Positions 15,566-21,792 of a stretch of 32,878 bases of DNA are shown piece after piece (the first letter of the stretch is position 1; every line of letters starts with the position of its first letter). Source of the DNA: Pseudomonadota bacterium (lineage in GTDB: Bacteria; Chloroflexota; UBA6077; JAJPGT01). The notes below the pieces were generated by a model. The model was not told where the DNA came from. It saw nothing but the letters and a program-made list of their open reading frames with translations, and did not search any database. The stretch covers positions 1 through 32,878 of the forward strand of contig JAJPGT010000028.1 in NCBI GenBank assembly GCA_021325655.1. Reading direction: 5' to 3'. The position numbers were made by a program, and so were the translations under genes.

Positions 15566-16950
15566 TCGGCTGCGCGGGAGGCCCCGGGCCTGGCGCCGGA
15601 CGACGCGAGCGCCCGCCAGGCCACCCACTGGCTCGTCAGCGCGAGCACGACCGCGCCCAGGGAGTAGGCCGCGGCGGCGCCAAACGCGCCGTAGCGGCCG
15701 ATCAGCCAGACCATCGGCGCCAGGCTGGCCAGCAGCGCGACCGCCCCGAGCCAGACCGTGGGCAGCACCCGGTTGAGCGAGCGCAGCAGAGGGATGTTCG
15801 TGGCGTTGAGCCCGCCGGCCGCGGCCGCCAGCCCGAGCAACAGCGCCACGCTCCCGCTTGTCGCGTACTCCCGACCGTACACCAGCGGCACCACCCACGG
15901 CGCCACCGCTGCCAGCCCCAGCGCCACCAGCAGCACCCCGCCGGCGGTAATCGTGGTCGAGCGCCAGTAGGCGGCGCCGAGCGCTTGCGCCCCCTGCGTC
16001 CGCGTCTGTGGGAACGTCACCATCAGCACCCGGGTGAGCGGCTCGTGCAGCAGCGTCGGAAGCGTCATGTACGAGAGCGCGACCCGGAACACGCCCACCT
16101 CGGCGGTCGGCGCCACCAGCCCGAGCAGCAGTGGCGGCAGGCTGTTGGCGACGATCCGCAGGTCCCGCTCCAGCACCACGGAGAGCCCGAACCCGAGTGG
16201 ATGGCGCATCGGGACGTCGCCGCGCAGCGCCAGCCCGAGCATCGTCCGCAGCGACGGAAGCCGCGGCTCGGCCGGCTCCAGCCGCAGGTAGAGCGCGACC
16301 GCGGCGCCGGCGATGGCCAGGCCACCGACGGCCTGGCCGACGACCGCCCCCAGCGCCCCGAATCCGGCCAGCGCCGCCAGCACCGACAGCGTCGAGCGGA
16401 GCAGCAGGTCGGCGGTCTCCAGTGTCACCAGCAGCGGCATCCGGCGGGTCACCTGCAGCGCGATCAACGGAATGCGCAGCGCCGGGCCCCAGACCTTGGC
16501 GCCGAGCAGCACGATGACCAGCAGCCCCAGCCGCGGCTCGTGGTACAGCAGGGTCCCGGCCAGCGGCGCCAGCAGCAGCGCTGCGAGGAACACGATGCCC
16601 GAGCTGATCAGACTGGTACGCAGCACGTAGGCGCCCACCAGCCCGGCCCGCTCCAGCGAGCCGAGCGCCACCGCCTCGGCCCAGAGCGTCACCGCGCCCA
16701 GGTTCTGGCCTAGGTCGGTCAGCAGCGCGGTGAGCGAGACAGCCGAGAACGCCAGCGCGTACAGCCCGTACTCGGAGCTGCCCAGCGCGCGGGCCAGCAG
16801 CGCCGAGCCAACGAAGCCGATGCCGGCCGCCGCGGCGGCGCCCACCTGCAGCGTCGCCACGTGGCGGACCAGTGGCTGACGCGACAGCGCCACCGCAGGC
16901 GCCACAACCCGCCGCCAGGCAAGGGATCGGGCCCGCCCGTTCGCGCTCAC
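15550..16950 (-). CDS. Polysaccharide flippase (Wzx/MATE-MOP superfamily)
   Basis: A 466-residue protein with 12-14 hydrophobic segments. The N-terminal part (ATLQVGAAAAAGIGFVGSALLARALGSSEYGLYALAFSAVSLTALLTDLGQN) has the typical MOP/Wzx layout: an early helix, 'ARALG-x-x-YGLYALA' and a loop with DLG. Wzx proteins flip polyprenyl-linked glycan units from the inner to the outer membrane face. GTG 16950 (MSANGRARSL) is preferred because upstream codons up to 17094 are a low-complexity Arg/Ala-rich stretch, though its ribosome site is poor. It converges on GT-C gene 3 with a 16-bp 3' overlap (15550-15565). Together with three GT-C enzymes this fits export and decoration of a surface glycan. Confidence 0.82.
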   Translation of the reverse strand: MSANGRARSLAWRRVVAPAVALSRQPLVRHVATLQVGAAAAAGIGFVGSALLARALGSSEYGLYALAFSAVSLTALLTDLGQNLGAVTLWAEAVALGSLERAGLVGAYVLRTSLISSGIVFLAALLLAPLAGTLLYHEPRLGLLVIVLLGAKVWGPALRIPLIALQVTRRMPLLVTLETADLLLRSTLSVLAALAGFGALGAVVGQAVGGLAIAGAAVALYLRLEPAEPRLPSLRTMLGLALRGDVPMRHPLGFGLSVVLERDLRIVANSLPPLLLGLVAPTAEVGVFRVALSYMTLPTLLHEPLTRVLMVTFPQTRTQGAQALGAAYWRSTTITAGGVLLVALGLAAVAPWVVPLVYGREYATSGSVALLLGLAAAAGGLNATNIPLLRSLNRVLPTVWLGAVALLASLAPMVWLIGRYGAFGAAAAYSLGAVVLALTSQWVAWRALASSGARPGASRAADQDNA

Positions 16951-17186
16951 CAGCTCACCACCCGCGGAATCCGCCGCTCGGCTGCTCCGCTGCTCTGCCC
17001 CTCCCCCTGCGCCCGGGGCGTACCCGCCCGAGCCAGGTGTTCCAGGCGCCCGAGAGTGGTACCACAATCGGCGCTCGCCCGGACGCCAAACCACTCCGCC
17101 GCGTCTCTACCCAGAGTGGCGTCAGACCGGCGCCTGGTCGTCGACAGCCGATTGCGAGGTGACGCGCTCGCCGGCCGCCGCGGCGC

Positions 17187-17450
17187 GACGATCGGCGGCT
17201 CACTCTCGAGCCCGGTTGGTGCTGGTCGGAGCACGCCAAGTCGATCGCGCAGACTGACTGGTGCCTGGCGCCACACTTCCAGTACCACCTCGCCGGGCGC
17301 CTGCACATCGTCATGGCCGACGGCACGGAACTGGAAGCCGGCCCGGGCGAGGCGATCGCGCTCCCCCAGGGCCACGACGCCTGAGTGGTCGGCAATGAGC
17401 CGGTCGTCGTGGTGGCCTGGTGGGGCGCCAGCAACTACACCAGGTTGTAG
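17187..17450 (+). pseudogene. Cupin-domain protein, disrupted by an in-frame stop
   Basis: The frame reads RLTLEPGWCWSEHAKSIAQTDWCLAPHFQYHLAGRLHIVMADGTELEAGPGEAIALPQGHDA, then TGA (17382-17384), then VVGNEPVVVVAWWGASNYTRL and TAG. This is the small single-domain cupin family whose intact members read PGWRWSEHVKPIAGTDSCxAPHFQYHVSGRLHVVMDDG...GHDAWVVG. At the TGA position the family has Trp (TGG), so one base change made the stop. The first ~35 residues and a start codon are also missing: an in-frame TGA lies at 17160. The family function is unknown (small-molecule binding fold). The open frame after the stop retains the family sequence, so the damage looks recent. Confidence 0.75.
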
Positions 17451-17540
17451 CAGCGCTACTCGTGGACCATCCGGGGCGGCCTCTCGACCGCCCCGGACCG
17501 GAGCACTCCGGGCAGCCACGGCGAACTCCAGCCTCTAGTC

Positions 17541-17557
17541 ACTGACGGCAGGTCAGT
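17541..17557. promoter_or_regulatory. 6-bp inverted repeat ACTGAC-N5-GTCAGT
   Basis: Perfect arms (17541-17546 and 17552-17557) of a size used by dimeric repressors. It lies 150 bp before the first DnaA box; its role is unknown. Confidence 0.3.
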
Positions 17558-17691
17558 AATGCTCAGGCATGGAATGGGAGCGCTGCCGCGCTTACCTCTC
17601 CACCGTGCTTCTCATCCCTCCTACAATGGCGATCCAACCCCAAAGGACATCCTCATCTCACCAGAGGGAGCCGGAGTCGTTACCGTAGGGG

Positions 17692-17929
17692 CGTGGATGG
17701 TGTGGATAACCGCGGCCACCAGGAGAACCGATGCCCGCTTGCCTGTGGATGGCCGCGCTGTGACGCGGTTGAGACATGGGGACAGGTTGTGGATACCCGC
17801 GGCAACCTGGTAGAGCCGTCCACACTGGCCATGCAACGATCAACACCCCCGCGCCACTTGTCCACACCGCGTCTCCAGTTATCCACAGCCAGCGGGCGGT
17901 TATCCACAGGACGGGCGTTCTGTGGACAC
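17692..17929. other. oriC: Putative chromosomal replication origin (oriC) with DnaA-box cluster
   Basis: Perfect TTATCCACA boxes: 17879-17887, 17900-17908, and 17701-17709 on the reverse strand (TGTGGATAA). One mismatch: TTGTCCACA 17858-17866 and GTATCCACA (reverse of 17788-17796). Weaker: 17744-17752 (TGTGGATGG), 17816-17824 (CCGTCCACA), 17837-17845 (CGATCAACA), 17921-17929 (reverse of GTGTCCACA), and CGTGGATGG at 17692. Positions 17816, 17837, 17858, 17879, 17900 and 17921 differ by exactly 21 bp, two helical turns. DnaA binds TTATCCACA to open origins, and dnaA lies 2.3 kb away. No obvious AT-rich unwinding element adjoins the cluster; the nearest AT-richer DNA is around 18340-18420. Confidence 0.8.
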
Positions 17930-18351
17930 GGCGGGGCGGCTGCGGGCTGCCCTGCGCAAGTACAAAGAGCTGGCAGCGCTTCGGCAAGGAGAGCGGAGAG
18001 TCTGAATTGTTCGGAGGATGAGAATCACCAGGCCCAGAAGCCGCGCAGCGCTGTAACTCGCAGTTGATAGTGGTGGGGGCGCGGCACTCGACAGTCTGCA
18101 GGTAGCGCCGAGACTCGCGTAGGTCGGGGTCACCGCCGCGGCGGAGAAGGGTTACCCAGGCGGGCTAACCACGCAGGTAAAGCCTTCCAGACCAGCACGA
18201 TAGCTCGCCACGCTGTGACTGGCGACCTCTTGCCGCCCCGGCTCGGAGAGAAATAGGGGCAGTTCTTCGGTCAGAGAACGGGACCATCCCATCATCAGGC
18301 GTCGTTTTTCGGACTTCGCCGCGGTGGAACTGGCCGTTGCAGCCGCACATG

Positions 18352-18398
18352 TCTGAGAACCCTCTCGCCCTGAACTTCCGAGAGGGAATATTCTCAGA
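18352..18398. other. Bulged long hairpin (8 + 8 bp) downstream of oriC
   Basis: TCTGAGAA (18352-18359) pairs with TTCTCAGA (18391-18398), and CCCTCTCG (18360-18367) with CGAGAGGG (18379-18386), stacked with a 4-nt AATA bulge on one side and an 11-nt loop. The region is more AT-rich than its surroundings. An RNA element, terminator or protein site are all possible. Confidence 0.5.
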
Positions 18399-18541
18399 AG
18401 AAGTCATAAGAAATAGGAGTGGATGCCAAGGGGGCTCCCCGGCTGGGCACGGGTAGGAAACCACTGGCGGCAGAAGTGGCACCGAGCAGCGGGTAGGAGG
18501 AGAATAGGGAGCGAGCCGGGCGACACCGGCAGGGCAGAGGG

Positions 18542-18567
18542 CCCGCCGGGCGGGCCCGCCCGGCGGG
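18542..18567. repeat. 26-bp perfect GC palindrome
   Basis: The sequence equals its reverse complement over 26 bp with no spacer (arms CCCGCCGGGCGGG). It lies 60 bp before the F420-dependent oxidoreductase start, so it could influence its transcription or leader structure. Confidence 0.6.
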
Positions 18568-18627
18568 AAGGATGCACATCAGCGCGCTGCACGGAGCGCA
18601 GCGCGCCCGTGGGAGGAGAGCGGGAGC

Positions 18628-19647
18628 ATGGCAGGTTCCGAGCGGGTGGGCGGCAGCCGCCCCAGGCGGGTGGGCTTCGCCCTGGCCAACGAGCAGTTCC
18701 CTCCGGGCGCGCTGGTGGAGGGGGCGGTGGCGGCCGAGCAGGCCGGCTTCGATCTCGTCTGGTGCGCCGACCACTTTCATCCCTGGATGGACAACCAGGG
18801 GCACGCCAGCCACGCCTTCGTCGTCCTGGCGGCGCTCGCGCAACGCACCCGGCGCATCACCTTCGGGACCGGCGTCACTTGCCCCACCTTCCGCTACCGG
18901 CCGGCCGAGGTGGCGCAGGCGTTCGCCACGCTTGGCGCCCTCACCCCCGGCCGGGTGTTCCTAGGCGTCGGCTCTGGCGAGGCGCTGAACGAGGTGCCGG
19001 CCGGTGGCGGCTGGGGGACGTACCGTGAGCGGACCGACCGCATGGTGGAGGCGGTGCAGCTCATTCGGCGCCTGTTCAGCGGGCAGTGGGTGACCTTCGA
19101 GGGGCGCTACTACCAGATCCGCGACGCCAAGCTCTACGACCTGCCGCCCCAGCCAGTGCCGATCTACCTGGCCGCCAGCGGCCCGAAGAGCGCCCGCGTG
19201 GCCGGCGAGCACGGGGACGGCTGGATCAGTTTCGGCGACACCCCGCTCCAGCCGCACGTCCGCGCCGCCTACGAGGAGGGCGCGCGCGCAGCCGGGAAGG
19301 ACCCGGAGACGATGCCGATCCTCCTCGAGCACTACGTCGTGGTCGGCGGGCGGGCCGAGGCCGAGGAGGCGGCCCGCTACTGGCGCTTCATGGCCGTCCC
19401 CCTGGACCTGCTGTCCATCCCCGATCCGCGCGAGATCCAGCGCAAGGCTGAGGCGTCGGTCACGCTGGAGCAGGTCTACGCTGCCTGGCCGGTGAGCGAG
19501 GACCCGCAGGTGCACCTGGCGGCGCTGGAGCGCTACTTCGCCGCCGGCGTGACCGACGTCATCGTCCATAGCGGCCAGCAGGACCAGGAGCGGGTCATCC
19601 GCTTCTACGGCGAGCAGGTGCTCCCACTCCTGCGGCGCGCGGGCTAG
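18628..19647 (+). CDS. F420-dependent glucose-6-phosphate dehydrogenase-like oxidoreductase (LLM class)
   Basis: A 339-residue luciferase-like TIM-barrel enzyme. It carries the FGD-type signatures ADHFHPWMDNQGHASHAF (D48, H49, W53), TGVTCPTFRYRPAEVAQAFATLGALTPGRVFLGVGSGEALNE, with E118 in GSGEALNE. In mycobacterial FGD1 the equivalent His, Trp and Glu take part in hydride transfer to coenzyme F420. The closest group is the 'G6PDH-family F420-dependent oxidoreductase', so the substrate could be glucose-6-phosphate or another alcohol; the phosphate-binding residues were not checked. The start ATG 18628 follows GGAGGAG/GGGAG. It is the only gene on this strand between oriC and the small RNA. The presence of F420 in the organism is implied. 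Confidence 0.85.
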   Translation: MAGSERVGGSRPRRVGFALANEQFPPGALVEGAVAAEQAGFDLVWCADHFHPWMDNQGHASHAFVVLAALAQRTRRITFGTGVTCPTFRYRPAEVAQAFATLGALTPGRVFLGVGSGEALNEVPAGGGWGTYRERTDRMVEAVQLIRRLFSGQWVTFEGRYYQIRDAKLYDLPPQPVPIYLAASGPKSARVAGEHGDGWISFGDTPLQPHVRAAYEEGARAAGKDPETMPILLEHYVVVGGRAEAEEAARYWRFMAVPLDLLSIPDPREIQRKAEASVTLEQVYAAWPVSEDPQVHLAALERYFAAGVTDVIVHSGQQDQERVIRFYGEQVLPLLRRAG

Positions 19648-19714
19648 CCGCGCTGGGCGGAACCCGCTTCGGGACTGGTAACCGCCGCTGCTCCCGGTGC
19701 GGGAAGATCCCCCA

Positions 19715-19739
19715 CGCCTCCTTCGAGGAGACGGAGGCG
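19715..19739 (+). terminator. Weak hairpin after the oxidoreductase gene
   Basis: CGCCTCC (19715-19721) pairs with GGAGGCG (19733-19739) around an 11-nt loop. No T tract follows. Confidence 0.3.
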
Positions 19740-19908
19740 GCTCAACTGGGTGGTGGTTCAGAATCGCCCTCCTTGAGCGAATGAGCAATGTGGGCCGGGG
19801 TGCGGTCAGGGGGAGGACCGTAAATCGGCGGGTAAAGCGAGACCCCCAGCCTCGGTCGGCCCACCCTGTCCTGCCTGGTCCCGTTGTGCGCGTCGCCGGC
19901 TCGGTGCA

Positions 19909-19948
19909 GACGTCCCACAACTGCCCAATATCACAGGTTTGTGACGTC
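19909..19948. promoter_or_regulatory. Operator-like inverted repeat upstream of the small-RNA promoter
   Basis: GACGTC-CC-ACAA (19909-19920) is mirrored by TTGTGACGTC (19939-19948). Inside lies a second one, TCACA (19931-19935) with TGTGA (19940-19944). The element ends 8 bp before the -35 box at 19956, a usual place for an activator or repressor. Confidence 0.4.
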
Positions 19949-19955
19949 GAACGGA

Positions 19956-19984
19956 TTGACGCCGCGCCCCCGGGGGTGTAGGCT
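19956..19984 (+). promoter_or_regulatory. Strong sigma-70-type promoter (TTGACG-N17-TAGGCT)
   Basis: TTGACG at 19956-19961, a 17-bp spacer, TAGGCT at 19979-19984. The same two hexamers with the same spacing precede the amidase gene, which supports the reading. The transcript would start near 19991. Confidence 0.7.
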
Positions 19985-19990
19985 AGCAGT

Positions 19991-20077
19991 GTCGAAAGTG
20001 AACGGAGGCGGAAACGTCGACGGGAACGATCGACAGGGAGTGCCGCCGGGCCGAAAGGTTCGACGGCACTTTCGTTT
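19991..20077 (+). ncRNA. Candidate small RNA (~87 nt) with intrinsic terminator
   Basis: It starts about 7 nt after a TAGGCT -10 and ends at a T-rich terminator. A first hairpin forms at 20016-20034 (GTCGACG/CGaTCGAC, one bulged A, GGAA tetraloop). The terminator hairpin has a GAAA tetraloop. CGAAAGTG (19993-20000) is an exact complement of CACTTTCG (20067-20074), which overlaps the right arm of the terminator, so the 5' end can either close the RNA or compete with termination. No open frame with a start and ribosome site is convincing; GGAGG occurs at 20004-20008. It matches no RNA family I know. It runs toward the 3' end of dnaA on the opposite strand. Confidence 0.55.
20040..20077 (+). terminator. 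Intrinsic terminator of the candidate small RNA
   Basis: Stem 20040-20052 with 20057-20069 (13 positions, one C-A mismatch, two G-U pairs) closes a GAAA tetraloop (20053-20056). TTTCGTTT follows at 20070-20077. This is the best-formed terminator in the window. Confidence 0.75.
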
Positions 20078-20192
20078 AACCGAGCAGAGGCTGCCCGAGC
20101 AAGCCCTGCTGACGGCAGGCGGCGCTGCGTGATTCCAACGGGGCGGCCAGCCAGGGTTACCGTCCTGCGCCGTGCAGCCTGGATATGCGGGG

Positions 20193-21593
20193 CTACTTGC
20201 GCAGCAGCTCCCGCACTCCCTTCACGTCGCCACGGAGCCGGGTGTCCGTCTCCAGCTCCGCCTGCACCGCGCGGTAGCCGTGCAGCACGGTCGAGTGGTC
20301 GCGCCCGCCCAGCAGGTGGCCGATCTCGGGCAGAGAGAGCCGTGCCTCCTCCCGCAGCAAGTACATCGCCACCTGGCGCGGCACCACCACCTTCCGCTCG
20401 CGCACCTTGCCGCGCAGATCGTCCAGACTCACCCCGTAGTAGCGTGCCACCGCCTGCAGGATCGCCTCTGCGCTCACCGCCGGCCGGGTGTCGGCCAGCA
20501 CCTCGTGCAGCGCCCGCGCCGCCAGCTCCAAGTCGATTGGCTGCTGGTGGAGTCGGGCGTAGGCGATCACCCGGTTCAGCGAGCCCTCCAGCTCGCGGAT
20601 GTTGCTCTGCACCTTGCTGGCGATGAGCTCTAGGACCGCCGGCGGGACGGGCACGCCGTGGGCACTGGTCTTGCTCTCCAGGATGGCGATGCGGGTCTCC
20701 AGGTCCGGCGGCTGGATGTCGGCGATCAGGCCCCACTCGAAGCGGGAGCGGAGGCGGTCCTCCAGCACGGTCATCGCCCGCGGGGGCCGGTCGCTGGTCA
20801 GCACCACCTGGCCGCCGCCCTCGTGGATCGCGTTGAAGGTGTGGAAGAACTCCTCCTCGGTACGCTCCTTGCCGGCGATGAACTGGATGTCGTCGACCAT
20901 CAGCAGCATCGCCCGGCGGTACTTGCCGCGGAACTCCTCCATGCGGTGCTCGCGGATCGACTCGATCAGCTCGTTGGTGAACGTCTCCGAGGAGCTGTAG
21001 ACGACCGGTAGCCCGGTGGCGAGCACGGTGTGGCCGATGGCGTGCAGCAGGTGCGTCTTGCCCAGCCCCACCCCGCCGTACAGGAACAGTGGGTTGTAGG
21101 CCTGGCCCGGGTTCTGCGCGACCGCCTCGGCCGCCGCGTGGGCGAACTTGTTCGAGTTGCCCACCACGAACGTCTCGAAAGTGTAGCGGGGATTGAGCGG
21201 CGAGCCCTGGGTGGCGGCCGGCCGGGGCGCGGCCGCGGCGCGAGTGGCCGCCCCGTTGCGCCCGCGGGCTGGCGGCTCGGGCTGCTGGGTAGACAGGGTG
21301 AGCGGCTCGCTCGGGCCAGCGCCGCTCTGGGTGAGCAGCCGCACCTCCAGCGGCTCTCCGGCCACGTCGCTCAGCGTCTTGCGGATCAGGCCGGCGAAGC
21401 GCTGCTCGAGCGTCTCCTGCAGGAACGGGTTCTTCACCCCGACGACCAGCGTCTGCCCCTCCCGCCCGATCGCCCAGGTATCCTTGAAATACGTCTCGAA
21501 GTTCGCCCGGGTCATGCAGAGCTGGAGCTCGGCCAGCACCGTCTGCCAGAGCTGGCGAACGTCACGCAGGCGCACTCCGGAACTCTCGCTCAT
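20193..21593 (-). CDS. dnaA: Chromosomal replication initiator protein DnaA
   Basis: A 466-residue DnaA of standard length. Domain I, about 1-88, contains [22 protein letters not shown]; a Pro/Ala/Gly-rich linker (88-135) is domain II. The AAA+ domain has Walker [10 protein letters not shown] (173-181), Walker B MVDDIQF (232-238), an arginine-finger region LRSRFEWGL (281-289) and sensor-2 helix [12 protein letters not shown] (331-342). Domain IV carries the DNA-binding signature [15 protein letters not shown] (429-443). DnaA-ATP binds TTATCCACA boxes to open oriC. No dnaN, recF, gyrB or rpmH adjoins it; it is divergent from an amidase gene and converges on a candidate small RNA. The start at 21593 keeps domain I. 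A promoter -10 lies only 8 nt upstream, so the mRNA would be leaderless. Confidence 0.98.
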   Translation of the reverse strand: MSESSGVRLRDVRQLWQTVLAELQLCMTRANFETYFKDTWAIGREGQTLVVGVKNPFLQETLEQRFAGLIRKTLSDVAGEPLEVRLLTQSGAGPSEPLTLSTQQPEPPARGRNGAATRAAAAPRPAATQGSPLNPRYTFETFVVGNSNKFAHAAAEAVAQNPGQAYNPLFLYGGVGLGKTHLLHAIGHTVLATGLPVVYSSSETFTNELIESIREHRMEEFRGKYRRAMLLMVDDIQFIAGKERTEEEFFHTFNAIHEGGGQVVLTSDRPPRAMTVLEDRLRSRFEWGLIADIQPPDLETRIAILESKTSAHGVPVPPAVLELIASKVQSNIRELEGSLNRVIAYARLHQQPIDLELAARALHEVLADTRPAVSAEAILQAVARYYGVSLDDLRGKVRERKVVVPRQVAMYLLREEARLSLPEIGHLLGGRDHSTVLHGYRAVQAELETDTRLRGDVKGVRELLRK

Positions 21594-21601
21594 GCTGCCC
21601 C

Positions 21602-21630
21602 ATGCTAACAGCGCCCTGGCGCCCCCTCAA
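21602..21630 (-). promoter_or_regulatory. dnaA promoter (TTGAGG-N17-TAGCAT), leaderless
   Basis: On the reverse strand TTGAGG (21630-21625), 17-bp spacer, TAGCAT (21607-21602). Transcription would start at about 21595, within a few nt of the ATG at 21593-21591. No DnaA box is seen near it. Confidence 0.6.
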
Positions 21631-21718
21631 TGCCCCGGCCAGCTCAACGCCGTTCCGGCGCCCGGGTGTGTCGGAGCCGTAACACGCCGAGCGTGCCGCT
21701 GCGTCCAGCTCACGCTGC

Positions 21719-21747
21719 TTGACGGTCCGAACCTGCCCGAGTAGGCT
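21719..21747 (+). promoter_or_regulatory. Amidase promoter (TTGACG-N17-TAGGCT)
   Basis: TTGACG at 21719-21724 and TAGGCT at 21742-21747, with a 17-bp spacer. The transcript would start near 21754, about 39 nt before the ATG, leaving room for GGGAG 6 nt upstream of the start. Confidence 0.7.
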
Positions 21748-21792
21748 GGGACGCACAGACGGCCCGCAGGCGGGCTACGCAGGGAGTGTCCG

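Larger units (their letters stand above)
16951..18627. other. Long intergenic region: pseudogene, origin and palindromes
   Basis: This 1.7-kb stretch holds the cupin remnant, the 17541-17557 inverted repeat, the DnaA-box cluster, the 18352-18398 bulged hairpin and the 18542-18567 palindrome. I see no intact coding region. Segments 16951-17186 and 17930-18350 show nothing further that I can support. Confidence 0.65.
19648..20192. other. Intergenic region between the oxidoreductase and dnaA
   Basis: This 545-bp stretch holds a weak hairpin (19715-19739), an operator-like inverted repeat, a promoter, a candidate small RNA and its terminator. I see no supported protein-coding gene in it. Confidence 0.6.

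Noticed and set aside
17382..17384. TGA in the cupin frame read as selenocysteine or Trp by recoding
   Set aside because: The family has Trp here rather than Cys/Sec, no SECIS-like hairpin is evident after it, and the N-terminus is also missing; a plain pseudogene is simpler. All other genes use TGA as stop.
17559..17813. 84-residue + strand frame across the origin
   Set aside because: It contains several DnaA boxes and has no family signature or ribosome site; the box cluster explains the sequence.
18020..18260. Possible tRNA or structured RNA in the oriC-distal intergenic DNA
   Set aside because: I looked for a T-arm (GGTTCGA-like) and a cloverleaf and found none; only short stems occur.
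20056..20063. GGTTCGA in the small RNA resembling a tRNA T-arm
   Set aside because: It is one arm of the terminator stem with a GAAA tetraloop and there is no acceptor or anticodon arm.
18961..20736. 591-residue reverse frame spanning the oxidoreductase, small RNA and the dnaA end
   Set aside because: It crosses two recognised genes and a terminator; composition is that of a shadow frame.
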